A stretch of DNA of 64,000 nt from positions 186,001 to 250,000 of the forward strand of contig NZ_JAOEIY010000006.1 of assembly GCF_025966695.1 (NCBI RefSeq). The letters run 5' to 3'. Shown piece by piece: positions 40,992-48,326 of the stretch. The DNA comes from Stutzerimonas sp. S1. GTDB taxonomy: Bacteria > Pseudomonadota > Gammaproteobacteria > Pseudomonadales > Pseudomonadaceae. The first letter of the stretch is position 1. The number at the start of each line of letters is the position of its first letter. A model generated the notes under the pieces. The model did not search any database. It worked only from the letters and a program-made list of their open reading frames with translations, and was not told where the DNA came from. A program made the translations under genes and the position numbers.

Positions 40992-41180
40992 TCAGCGCGC
41001 TAGATTGGCAGTCATTGTTTGAATCGAGTTCTTTGCGTCGGCTTGAGCTTGCGCATCATTACTTCTGCTTTTGTATTCGTAGTATTGGGGTGTGGCGATT
41101 GCTACGAGGGTTGCGATAATTGCCAAAACTATCAAAAGTTCTATCAGTGTGAAAGCTGACTCCTTGCTTGTTTCGGGCAT
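40992..41180 (-). CDS. Second short type IV pilin-like protein (62 aa)
   Basis: 62 aa. A nine-residue leader MPETSKESA is followed by FTLIELLIVLAIIATLVAIA, the class III (prepilin) signal with conserved Glu5, and then only 33 more residues ending SIQTMTANLAR. The -1 residue is Ala, not the usual Gly, which PilD normally processes poorly. It has no globular carboxy domain. It shares QADAKNSI...MTA with the other short pilin at 41725-41910, so the two are paralogues, and both end at the same place. It lies downstream of a terminator and 58 bases from the 151-aa gene; expression is probably low or by read-through. Confidence 0.82.
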   Translation of the reverse strand: MPETSKESAFTLIELLIVLAIIATLVAIATPQYYEYKSRSNDAQAQADAKNSIQTMTANLAR

Positions 41181-41202
41181 GATTTAGGCTCTATAAAGTT
41201 TA

Positions 41203-41228
41203 AGGCTGGAGGGGCTTCCCTCCAGCCT
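41203..41228 (-). terminator. Intrinsic terminator after the pilin / secreted-protein pair
   Basis: AGGCTGGAGGG at 41203-41213 pairs with CCCTCCAGCCT at 41218-41228, loop of four bases, 11 bases after the stop of the 151-aa gene. On the transcribed minus strand it is followed by TTAAACTTTAT, a moderate U-rich tail. Confidence 0.75.
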
Positions 41229-41238
41229 AATGCTTCAA

Positions 41239-41694
41239 TTAATCATTAAAGTGGCTCAGGCCGCCTACTTGCGCGTCGCTACAGGAGCCGCCGAGGTCGG
41301 TCGCGCTAACGGAGCCACCGCGACTGTTTGCTACAAATGCACGGTAGTCAGTAATTTCGAATGTCTGACCAGCGGTGCCGTCGCAGCCGGGGCCGTTATA
41401 TGTCGGATTACCAGAAGCATCTTCACCAGTAACGGCGCAGGATACGTTTGTTGGCTTGCGGCTACCAGATTTATGGCAGGTCGCGACTTTGATCGCGCTG
41501 CTTACTTCGGTGCAAGAATAAGCGCCATAGACGTCTTTGGAGAGGTTCAGGCTTACGTTATCGCCCAGCAGTACGCAATCTCCAGCATCTCCGCCAGTAA
41601 TTGGTTGACCGGATTGGATGGCGGTGCCGGCAGCCATAACGCTAGATGCGCTCATGCTAAGGGCCAGAATCAGTGCAGAAGCTTTAATATTCAT
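41239..41694 (-). CDS. Sec-exported six-cysteine protein, possible separate pilin globular domain
   Basis: 151 aa. A clear Sec signal peptide (MNIKASALILALSMSASSVMA, cleavage after VMA, about residue 21) then a Gly/Ser/Thr-rich domain with six cysteines (GDC, YSC, ATC, VSC, PGC, GSC). The end FVANSRGGSVSATDLGGSC resembles the disulfide-bounded end region of type IV pilins, but there is no prepilin signal or long hydrophobic helix. It starts 30 bases after the short pilin stop with its own ribosome-binding site (AGAGGA, eight bases before ATG), so it is a real separate gene, not a frameshifted tail. I propose it supplies the missing globular part or chaperones the short pilin. Confidence 0.8.
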   Translation of the reverse strand: MNIKASALILALSMSASSVMAAGTAIQSGQPITGGDAGDCVLLGDNVSLNLSKDVYGAYSCTEVSSAIKVATCHKSGSRKPTNVSCAVTGEDASGNPTYNGPGCDGTAGQTFEITDYRAFVANSRGGSVSATDLGGSCSDAQVGGLSHFND

Positions 41695-41724
41695 AAATTT
41701 TATCCTCTTGATTCAGTCTGCGTT

Positions 41725-41910
41725 TTAGCGTTGGGCAGCGGTCATTACGCTGATGCTATTTTTGGCATCAGCCTGAGCGGTAGAGTCGTTGGCCTTGGCG
41801 CGATATTCGTTGAATTGCGGAATGGCAATGGCAGCCAGAATGCCGATGATCGCAACCACGATCATCAGTTCAATGAGAGTGAAACCTTTTTGCTTCTTGA
41901 TGGACTTCAT
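41725..41910 (-). CDS. pilA: Short type IV pilin (61 aa), probable major pilin
   Basis: 61 aa precursor: leader MKSIKKQKG, cleavage before Phe, then [20 protein letters not shown] with Glu5, and [20 protein letters not shown] before a stop; the mature protein would be only 52 aa. Full Pseudomonas pilins are about 140-150 aa. The segment after the helix (IPQF, YR, KA, N.S, A..D) closely matches the short Geobacter PilA as I remember it. The ATG at 41910 has TAGGAG seven bases upstream, and a sigma-54 promoter lies 50-60 bases upstream. It is divergent from pilBCD, the usual pilA position. Assignment as pilA is by context. Confidence 0.88.
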   Translation of the reverse strand: MKSIKKQKGFTLIELMIVVAIIGILAAIAIPQFNEYRAKANDSTAQADAKNSISVMTAAQR

Positions 41911-42328
41911 GGAAAAGCTCCTATGTTGGTAAGGTCCTAGACCCGGCAAAAGAGCAGCAGCTTCTGTGCCAATCAAGTCGTGGGATTTTGTTGCTGCCGA
42001 ATGATGTGCAGTGGTTCGCTGTTTGTGAGGTGTTTCAATGATGGTGGTCCGAGTGCCGGGCTTGCAGTTCGTTCACCAAAGGCCGCCATTTCCAGCGGCC
42101 TTCAAGGCGGAGGCGTGTCGAGGAGGCGTAGGTCTCGTCATTCTTGCGGTCACCCGAACTGGGTGTACGACAAGCTGCAATCCGTAAGCGAGATTAGTTA
42201 AATTTGCTAACGTGGTTTGGCGTCTGCGGTCAGTAGCTGACAAAAAATGCCACTTTGTTTTGATGGATTTTGCTCATGGCCGGAACTGCGTTATAAGGCA
42301 GCGATTCTTTCAGTCTCGGTTGAATCCC
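41911..42328. other. Divergent pilin / pilB intergenic region
   Basis: 418 bases without a supported gene. It contains the sigma-54 promoter (41957-41972), a hairpin AAGGCCGC (42079-42086) with GCGGCCTT (42095-42102), and an AT-rich part before pilB (42190-42215) where a pilB promoter is likely, though no clean -35/-10 pair is seen. No tRNA gene was found here; in P. aeruginosa a tRNA-Thr gene adjoins pilA. Confidence 0.6.
41957..41972 (-). promoter_or_regulatory. Sigma-54 (-24/-12) promoter of the short pilin gene
   Basis: On the minus strand TTGGCAC AGAAG CTGCT: GG at 41970-41969, exactly ten bases, then GC at 41958-41957. This matches the TGGCAC-N5-TTGC consensus with one mismatch. The start site would fall near 41946, giving a 35-base leader. 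Known pilA promoters in Pseudomonas use RpoN with the activator PilR; PilR sites upstream were not identified. Confidence 0.75.
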
Positions 42329-44032
42329 ATGAACGAAACTGTTCCTCTCGGTGGTCTCGCGCGGCAGCTCGTCCTGTCGGGTCAGTTGGACGAAAAAGCG
42401 GCAGCGCAGGCTCACCTGCAGGCTCAACGCAATCAGGTGCCGCTGGTGACCTGGCTGGTTCAAAACAAACTGGTCAAAGGGCGGGTGCTGGTTGACATCG
42501 CGGGTGAGCAGTTTGGCGTTCCAATTTTTGATCTAGGGGCGCTAGACAGGGAAACCCAGCCGAAGGATCTGGTTAGTGAGAAGCTCGTTCGTCAGCATCG
42601 TGCGCTGCCGTTACAGCGTCGTGGTAACAAGCTGTATGTGGCGGTCTCGGATCCGACCAATCATCAAGCGATCAGTGATATTCAATTCAACACCGGGCTT
42701 TCAGTCGAGGCGGTGTTGGTCGAGGATGACAAGCTCGGTGAGGCCATTGAAAAGTTCTTCGAATCCGCTAGTACGGCGCTCGATGGTTTGAGCGGCTCGG
42801 ATCTTGATGATCTGGATATCGAGGTAAGTGCAGAGACGAAGGATGACGCAGGCGAGCATAACGAAGCCGATGATGCTCCTGTTGTCCGCTTTGTTAACAA
42901 GATGCTGCTGGATGCAATCAAAGGTGGTTCATCCGATTTGCATTTCGAGCCTTATGAAAAGAGCTACCGCGTGCGCTTCCGTACTGACGGTATGTTGCAC
43001 GAAGTGGCTCGCCCGCCCGTGCAGTTGGTCAGTCGAATCTCCGCGCGCCTCAAGGTGATGGCGAGTCTCGACATCGCTGAGCGGCGCAAGCCGCAGGATG
43101 GACGCATCAAGATGAAGGTCTCTAAGACCAAGTCCATAGATTTTCGCGTCAATACGCTACCCACGTTGTGGGGCGAGAAAATCGTGATGCGGATTCTGGA
43201 TTCATCCAGTGCCAAGATGGGTATTGACGCTCTGGGCTACGAGGACGATCAGAAAGAGCTTTATATGAATGCTTTGAAGCAGCCGCAGGGCATGATCTTG
43301 GTGACCGGGCCGACCGGTTCGGGCAAGACGGTGTCGCTATACACGGGCTTGAACATTCTCAATACGGTCGATGTGAATATCTCTACGGCGGAAGACCCGG
43401 TAGAGATCAACCTTGAGGGTATCAACCAGGTTAACGTCAATCCGCGGCAGGGAATGGATTTCGCTCAGGCGCTACGCGCGTTTCTGCGTCAGGACCCGGA
43501 TATCATCATGGTGGGGGAGATTCGGGATCTCGAAACTGCCGAGATAGCCATCAAGGCAGCGCAAACTGGTCACATGGTGATGTCCACGTTGCACACCAAC
43601 AGTGCTGCGGAAACGCTCACCCGTCTTCGAAACATGGGCGTTCCGGCGTTCAATATCGCAACCTCCGTAAATCTAATTATCGCGCAACGACTGGCACGCA
43701 AGCTTTGCCCGAGCTGCAAGCAGGAAATTGATGTGCCGCGTGACGTGCTGCTCAAGGAAGGATTTCCAGAAGAAAAGATCGGCACTTTCAAGCTGTACGG
43801 TCCTGTGGGCTGCGATAGCTGCAAGGGTGGGTACAAGGGCCGTGTCGGTATTTATGAAGTGGTTAAAATCACGCCGGCTCTGCAACGGCTTATCATGGAA
43901 GAAGGTAATTCCATCGATATCGCCTTGCAGGCGCGCAAAGATGGTTTCAATGATTTGCGTATTTCGGGGCTGGTAAAAGCCATGAACGGCGTCACCAGTC
44001 TGGAAGAAGTCAACCGCGTGACCAAGGATTAA
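42329..44032 (+). CDS. pilB: Type IV pilus assembly ATPase PilB
   Basis: 567 aa, the same size as P. aeruginosa PilB, and starting MNETVPLGGLARQLVLSGQL. The parts are the amino-terminal N1D/N2D domain (about 1-160), Walker A GPTGSGKT (327-334), Asp box/Walker B (DPDIIMVGEIRD, 389-400) and the zinc-binding tetracysteine Cys460-Cys463 / Cys495-Cys498. It is a cytoplasmic hexamer powering pilus extension. ATG 42329 is the conserved start; an in-frame extension to 42212 is not. First of pilB-pilC-pilD, divergent from the short pilin. Confidence 0.97.
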   Translation: MNETVPLGGLARQLVLSGQLDEKAAAQAHLQAQRNQVPLVTWLVQNKLVKGRVLVDIAGEQFGVPIFDLGALDRETQPKDLVSEKLVRQHRALPLQRRGNKLYVAVSDPTNHQAISDIQFNTGLSVEAVLVEDDKLGEAIEKFFESASTALDGLSGSDLDDLDIEVSAETKDDAGEHNEADDAPVVRFVNKMLLDAIKGGSSDLHFEPYEKSYRVRFRTDGMLHEVARPPVQLVSRISARLKVMASLDIAERRKPQDGRIKMKVSKTKSIDFRVNTLPTLWGEKIVMRILDSSSAKMGIDALGYEDDQKELYMNALKQPQGMILVTGPTGSGKTVSLYTGLNILNTVDVNISTAEDPVEINLEGINQVNVNPRQGMDFAQALRAFLRQDPDIIMVGEIRDLETAEIAIKAAQTGHMVMSTLHTNSAAETLTRLRNMGVPAFNIATSVNLIIAQRLARKLCPSCKQEIDVPRDVLLKEGFPEEKIGTFKLYGPVGCDSCKGGYKGRVGIYEVVKITPALQRLIMEEGNSIDIALQARKDGFNDLRISGLVKAMNGVTSLEEVNRVTKD

Positions 44033-44034
44033 CC

Positions 44035-45255
44035 ATGGCGGAAAGAGCGTTGAAAACCAGTGTTTTCACCTGGGAAGGCACCGACAGAAAAGGTGGCAAG
44101 GTCAAGGGGGAGCTGGCAGGCCAGAGCCCGGCACTGATCAAGGCGCAGCTCCGCAAGCAGGGCATCAATCCGCTGAAGGTTCGCAAGAAGGCCGTTTCCT
44201 TGTTCGGGGCGGGCAAGAAAATCAAGCCGATGGACATTGCCTTGTTCACTCGGCAAATGGCCACCATGATGAAGGCCGGCGTACCACTGCTTCAGTCTTT
44301 CGACATCATCGGGGAAGGTTTCGATAATCCCAAAATGCGCAAGTTAGTCGATGAGATTAAGCAGGAGGTGGCTGCAGGTAATAGCTTTGCCGGTTCGCTA
44401 CGCAAAAAGCCGCAATACTTCGATGATCTGTATTGCAATCTGGTTGAGTCGGGGGAGCAGTCTGGTGCGCTCGAAACTCTCTTGGATCGGGTGGCAACGT
44501 ACAAGGAAAAAACCGAAGCGCTTAAAGCCAAGATCAAGAAAGCTATGACGTATCCGATCGCGGTAATCGTAGTGGCGATCATCGTTTCGGCCATTCTGTT
44601 GATAAAGGTTGTTCCGCAGTTCGAAAGTGTTTTCCAGGGGTTCGGCGCAGAGCTCCCTGCCTTCACTAAGATGGTGGTCCAGCTTTCCCGTTGGTTGCAG
44701 GAATGGTGGTACATCGTATTTTTTGTGCTTTTTTTAGGCGTATTTCTTTTTAAGAATGCATATCAGAGATCGGAGAAGTTCCGTGACTCTATGGATCGCC
44801 TTCTGCTCAAACTGCCAATTGTTGGCGATATTCTTTATAAATCAGTGGTAGCTAGGTATGCGCGGACGCTATCTACCACCTTTGCTGCAGGGGTGCCGTT
44901 GGTTGATGCCCTGGATTCGGTCGCGGGAGCAACCGGCAACGTGGTGTTCCGCAATGCGGTCGGGAAAATTCGCAACGATGTGTCATCAGGTGTTCAATTG
45001 AATTTCTCGATGCGCACCACCGGAATTTTTCCATCGATGGCGATCCAGATGACGGCGATTGGCGAGGAGTCCGGCTCGCTAGACGAGATGCTCGACAAGC
45101 TTGCAAGCTTCTATGAGGCTGAAGTCGATAATATGGTGGACAACCTTACTACTCTGATGGAGCCGATGATTATGGCGGTCTTGGGTGTGTTGGTGGGTGG
45201 GTTGATCATTGCTATGTATCTGCCGATCTTCCAGCTGGGTAGCGTGGTTGGATAA
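44035..45255 (+). CDS. pilC: Type IV pilus inner-membrane platform protein PilC
   Basis: 406 aa with two GspF domains (about 65-190 and 270-395) and three transmembrane helices (about 172-195, 225-245, 378-400). The family motif FTRQMATMMKAGVPLLQSFDI and its second copy around YARTLSTTFAAGVPLVDALD are clear. PilC is turned by PilB to insert pilins into the growing fibre. The ATG is two bases after the pilB stop. Confidence 0.96.
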   Translation: MAERALKTSVFTWEGTDRKGGKVKGELAGQSPALIKAQLRKQGINPLKVRKKAVSLFGAGKKIKPMDIALFTRQMATMMKAGVPLLQSFDIIGEGFDNPKMRKLVDEIKQEVAAGNSFAGSLRKKPQYFDDLYCNLVESGEQSGALETLLDRVATYKEKTEALKAKIKKAMTYPIAVIVVAIIVSAILLIKVVPQFESVFQGFGAELPAFTKMVVQLSRWLQEWWYIVFFVLFLGVFLFKNAYQRSEKFRDSMDRLLLKLPIVGDILYKSVVARYARTLSTTFAAGVPLVDALDSVAGATGNVVFRNAVGKIRNDVSSGVQLNFSMRTTGIFPSMAIQMTAIGEESGSLDEMLDKLASFYEAEVDNMVDNLTTLMEPMIMAVLGVLVGGLIIAMYLPIFQLGSVVG

Positions 45256-45259
45256 CTTG

Positions 45260-46126
45260 ATGATGTTTGAGCTATTGGCCAGCCATGTGCTGGCCTTTGT
45301 TTTATCTGCAGTCGTGCTTGGATTGCTGGTTGGCAGTTTTCTCAATGTCGTGATCTACCGTTTGCCGATCATGATGCAGCGGGAATGGCGTATTCAGGCA
45401 AGAGAATTTCTGGAATATCCGCCGGAATCGCCCGGTCAGCGCTTCAATCTTCTATTGCCGAACTCACGTTGTCCGCACTGTGGCCATGAGATTCGAGCCT
45501 GGGAAAACATCCCTCTAGTCAGCTGGCTCGCTCTGCGTGGTAAATGCTCATCCTGTCGTGCGCCGATTAGTTGCCGTTATCCCCTGGTGGAGCTGGCTTG
45601 CGGCCTCCTGTCAGGTTATGTCGCGTGGCATTTCGGATTCTCCTGGCATGCAGGTGCGATGCTGTTGCTAACCTGGGCCTTGCTGGCCATGAGCATGATC
45701 GACATCGACCATCAACTATTGCCTGACGCGTTGGTGCTGCCGCTGCTTTGGATGGGGCTTATCCTCAACAATTTCGGACTGTTCGTCTCCCTCGAGACTG
45801 CGCTGTGGGGGGCGGTAGCGGGTTATCTAAGCCTGTGGTCGGTTTACTGGCTGTTCAAGCTGGTCACGGGTAAGGAAGGTATGGGCTATGGCGATTTCAA
45901 GCTGCTCGCCATGCTCGGGGCTTGGGGGGGCTGGCAGATACTGCCCCTGACCATACTGTTGTCGTCCGTTGTTGGGGCGGTGCTCGGGAGCATTATGCTG
46001 CGTATGCGCAGGGCTGAGCACGGGACCCCAATCCCATTTGGTCCCTTTTTGGCAGTCGCGGGATGGGTGGCTTTGATCTGGGGTGACATGATCACTGCTG
46101 GTTATCTGCAATTGGTGCGCTTCTAG
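45260..46126 (+). CDS. pilD: Prepilin leader peptidase / N-methyltransferase PilD
   Basis: 288 aa polytopic membrane aspartyl protease. The cytoplasmic zinc loop CPHC...CSSC (about Cys72, 75, 97, 100), the first catalytic Asp in [13 protein letters not shown] and the second in [18 protein letters not shown] are present. It removes the leader of prepilins and pseudopilins and methylates the new Phe1. Two adjacent ATG codons (45260, 45263) are possible starts. It would act on the two mini-pilins divergent from this operon. Confidence 0.96.
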   Translation: MMFELLASHVLAFVLSAVVLGLLVGSFLNVVIYRLPIMMQREWRIQAREFLEYPPESPGQRFNLLLPNSRCPHCGHEIRAWENIPLVSWLALRGKCSSCRAPISCRYPLVELACGLLSGYVAWHFGFSWHAGAMLLLTWALLAMSMIDIDHQLLPDALVLPLLWMGLILNNFGLFVSLETALWGAVAGYLSLWSVYWLFKLVTGKEGMGYGDFKLLAMLGAWGGWQILPLTILLSSVVGAVLGSIMLRMRRAEHGTPIPFGPFLAVAGWVALIWGDMITAGYLQLVRF

Positions 46127-46253
46127 CCGGCGGGGTTCGCAGGCCGGCGACAAGTATTGCTGCTCTGTTGGATGGGGGGGGTCTTTGCTTCCGGCGCTTG
46201 CGGATCTGGCAGCGAGGCGCTACTACTGCCTGTCGTGGTGGGGAGTGAGTCGA

Positions 46254-46862
46254 ATGAAACCTTGGGTTTTGGGTCTGACGGGCGGAATCGGGAGCGGCAA
46301 GAGTGCGGCAGCAAAGTGCTTCGTTGAGCTCGGCGTGCCTCTGGTCGATGCGGATGAGGCGGCACGCTGGGTAGTTGAGCCGGGTAGGCCGGCGCTTGCG
46401 CAAATCGTTGCCCATTTCGGAACAGATATCGTGCTGCCTAGCGGGGAGCTGAATCGGGCTGCGCTACGCGAGCGGGTATTCCAACATGCAGAAGAGCGCG
46501 AATGGTTGGAGCGCTTACTGCACCCGTTGATTCGTGAAGAGATTGATCGATATTTGGCTTGCGCACAGTTCCCCTATGCGATTTTGGTTTCTCCGCTGTT
46601 GATTGAGTCTGGCCAATTTCGGCGCGTGGATCGCGTGCTGGTCGTCGATGCGCCGGAAGACACGCAGATACGGCGCACACTGCTTCGTGATCGGGTATCC
46701 GAAGAGCAGGTCCGTTCGATACTAAAGCGCCAGGTCGGTCGAGAGGAGCGCCTGCGCTATGCCGATGATGTGTTGGTAAATGATCGTGACATCGCTTGGT
46801 TGCGCTCGGAGGTTGAGCGTTTGCATGCTTTTTATCTGAAGCTTCGAGGAGGGCGGGAGTGA
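46254..46862 (+). CDS. coaE: Dephospho-CoA kinase
   Basis: 202 aa P-loop kinase: [19 protein letters not shown] holds Walker A, and [14 protein letters not shown] with the [16 protein letters not shown] lid are typical. Final step of coenzyme A synthesis. ATG 46254 follows GGGAG; the open frame upstream (46185) is not conserved. The order pilBCD-coaE-yacG is the usual gammaproteobacterial one. Confidence 0.96.
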   Translation: MKPWVLGLTGGIGSGKSAAAKCFVELGVPLVDADEAARWVVEPGRPALAQIVAHFGTDIVLPSGELNRAALRERVFQHAEEREWLERLLHPLIREEIDRYLACAQFPYAILVSPLLIESGQFRRVDRVLVVDAPEDTQIRRTLLRDRVSEEQVRSILKRQVGREERLRYADDVLVNDRDIAWLRSEVERLHAFYLKLRGGRE

Positions 46863-47056
46863 GTTCGGCTGTTGTGAAATGCCCCACCTGTAGTGCGCTT
46901 GTTGAGTGGGGCGAGCAAAGTCCTTTTCGGCCCTTTTGCTCGGAGCGCTGCAAGCTTATTGACCTTGGTGCATGGGCTGCCGAGGAGCATGCAATTCCCG
47001 GCGGCGATGTCGAGGATGAGCTGTTTTCTGATGATTTCCCAGCTAGGCACCACTAG
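46859..47056 (+). CDS. yacG: DNA gyrase inhibitor YacG (zinc protein)
   Basis: 65 aa starting at GTG, overlapping the coaE stop by 4 bases. Four cysteines bind zinc: CPTC and CSERC. The acidic carboxy part ([10 protein letters not shown]) is typical. YacG binds GyrB and blocks DNA binding by gyrase in E. coli. Normal member of the coaE group. Confidence 0.92.
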   Translation: MSSAVVKCPTCSALVEWGEQSPFRPFCSERCKLIDLGAWAAEEHAIPGGDVEDELFSDDFPARHH

Positions 47057-47091
47057 TGTTTATTGTCTGCGCGCTCTGAGTGGGTTGGTAA

Positions 47092-47772
47092 TCATTCTCC
47101 CTCTTTCCAGGGAGTCTGCAGGTAGCGGCTGCGGTTGAAGGTTTCTAGCCATTCCGGGCAAAGAACTACTAGGGCGGTTACTGCAGTACCATTTATGAAG
47201 GCCTCTGGAAACATGATCAGCCAGATATAGCCGGCAAAATCTTCCAGCCAGGGCGGCATGGGAAGTTGCCCGTCGACCCAAAGTATTCCCAGCGAAGCTG
47301 TTACGCAGAGTAGTGTCGCCAGTGCGGCTGGGAAAAATCCAGCAAAAAAAATATATACGAAGAGATTGCGTGGCTGCGTGCGTTCGAGCAGCGATGCGCA
47401 TGCTTCGGTGATCAGAACCGGGATTAGCACAAGTAACACACCATTCACACCAAGCACTCCGAGATGCAGGTGTCCGGTTGCGGTGAGTCCAATTTGCGCC
47501 GCGAACGCAGCGAGTATCGCTAAGGGCCAGCCAAGCAGCAGTGTGACGGCGGTGAGTCCGATAAAATGGATGGACAGTCCTGACTCGAAGTCGCGACGAA
47601 CCAGCCAAAGCAAAAAGATGGATAGCATCGCGCCAAAAAATAGATGTTGTTTGCGCGTATCGCTGAACAGTTCGATCCAGGGGCTGCGGACTCCTGCCCA
47701 AGTCAGGGCTAGCCCATAAATAAGCCAGCCGAAGAACGTGCTGGAAGGGCTGAGCAGGTGGATTGAGATCAT
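47092..47772 (-). CDS. Orphan CbiM-like membrane protein (ECF transporter S-component type)
   Basis: 226 aa with about six transmembrane helices; related to CbiM/NikM-type energy-coupling factor permeases, judging from the helix with GLSIHFIGLTAVTLLLGWPLA and the segment GVNGVLLVLIPVLITEACASL. The usual CbiM start Met-His-Ile, whose His2 helps hold the metal, is absent: this one begins MISIHLLSPSS. No cbiNQO genes are nearby. It sits after yacG on the opposite strand. Substrate and partners are unknown; the assignment is by general resemblance. Confidence 0.7.
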   Translation of the reverse strand: MISIHLLSPSSTFFGWLIYGLALTWAGVRSPWIELFSDTRKQHLFFGAMLSIFLLWLVRRDFESGLSIHFIGLTAVTLLLGWPLAILAAFAAQIGLTATGHLHLGVLGVNGVLLVLIPVLITEACASLLERTQPRNLFVYIFFAGFFPAALATLLCVTASLGILWVDGQLPMPPWLEDFAGYIWLIMFPEAFINGTAVTALVVLCPEWLETFNRSRYLQTPWKEGE

Positions 47773-48132
47773 CGGCCATCTCCGATTACCAGTATATTTA
47801 CGTGCTTCAGCCGAGGCGCTGCGTCCACTAAGAATTTGTCTGGGGTCTGAGCGCGGTCGTAGCGAAGCATTTAATCCAGCTGCCATTCGCGCTGAGGGCG
47901 CTTCAAATCGGCTGCCGCTGCGCGGTGGGTGCTGCCCAGTTGTTCGAAGCCTTCGTACTTCATGTGTTACAGATTGCCCTCTCGCTCTTTGGTTCTGGGT
48001 GGATTGCCTCTGCTGCGTGAGGTGAGGTGTCGTGGGTTGTCGTTACGGATGAAGCTATACGTGCTGAATGGCGGCCATTCTGAAGAAAAGTGGGTTGCTA
48101 TTTCTTGGGTAATCAGGATAATTCCGCAGCCT

Positions 48133-48190
48133 GTCGTTGGGGATGCCTAGTCTGACGACGCAAAACAAGGTAGGGGATGCCTAGCCTACC
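48133..48190 (+). repeat. Two hairpins presenting the same GGGGATGCCTAG sequence
   Basis: GGGGATGCCTAG occurs at 48139-48150 and again at 48173-48184. The first copy is flanked by GTCGTTGGG (48133-48141) and TCTGACGAC (48151-48159), pairing over nine bases including G-U pairs. The second is flanked by GGTAGG (48169-48174) and CCTACC (48185-48190). The flanks differ but both fold, so the loop GATGCCTAG is presented twice. Confidence 0.5.
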
Positions 48191-48257
48191 GAATCACTGC
48201 CGTGGCGGACGCGCTGACCCGAGCCCCCGATAGCGTCTGTTTCCGGCTGTCCTGGCC

Positions 48258-48286
48258 TTGCCAGGGCGAGCACTATTCAGTAAGAT
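48258..48286 (+). promoter_or_regulatory. rplM-rpsI promoter
   Basis: TTGCCA (48258-48263), 17-base spacer, TAAGAT (48281-48286), with the rplM ATG 40 bases further on. Good sigma-70 match. Confidence 0.7.
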
Positions 48287-48326
48287 TCGCCGTCTTATTT
48301 TCAGGGCGGCCCTGAGGCTATAACGA

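Larger units (their letters stand above)
47773..48326. other. Long intergenic region upstream of rplM
   Basis: 554 bases with no supported gene. The left half (47773-48090) must hold the promoter of the CbiM-like gene; I see no riboswitch there. The right half holds a promoter-like pair TTGCTA (48095-48100) / GATAAT (48117-48122), twin hairpins at 48133-48190, a small hairpin CCTGGC CTT GCCAGG at 48251-48265, and the rplM promoter at 48258-48286. Confidence 0.6.

Noticed and set aside
41695..41724. A frameshift splitting one normal pilin into two frames
   Set aside because: The downstream gene has its own ribosome-binding site, ATG and Sec signal peptide, and the paralogous mini-pilin at 40992-41180 ends at the same position. 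Both facts speak for natural short genes.
41911..42328. tRNA gene next to pilA, as in P. aeruginosa
   Set aside because: No T-loop (GTTCGANNC) or matching acceptor arms were found in this interval.
47773..48050. Cobalamin or metal riboswitch upstream of the CbiM-like gene
   Set aside because: No B12-box or other conserved riboswitch core was seen on the minus strand before the start at 47772.
48251..48265. Terminator before rplM (CCTGGC CTT GCCAGG)
   Set aside because: The loop is only three bases, no U-tract follows, and it overlaps the rplM -35 element.
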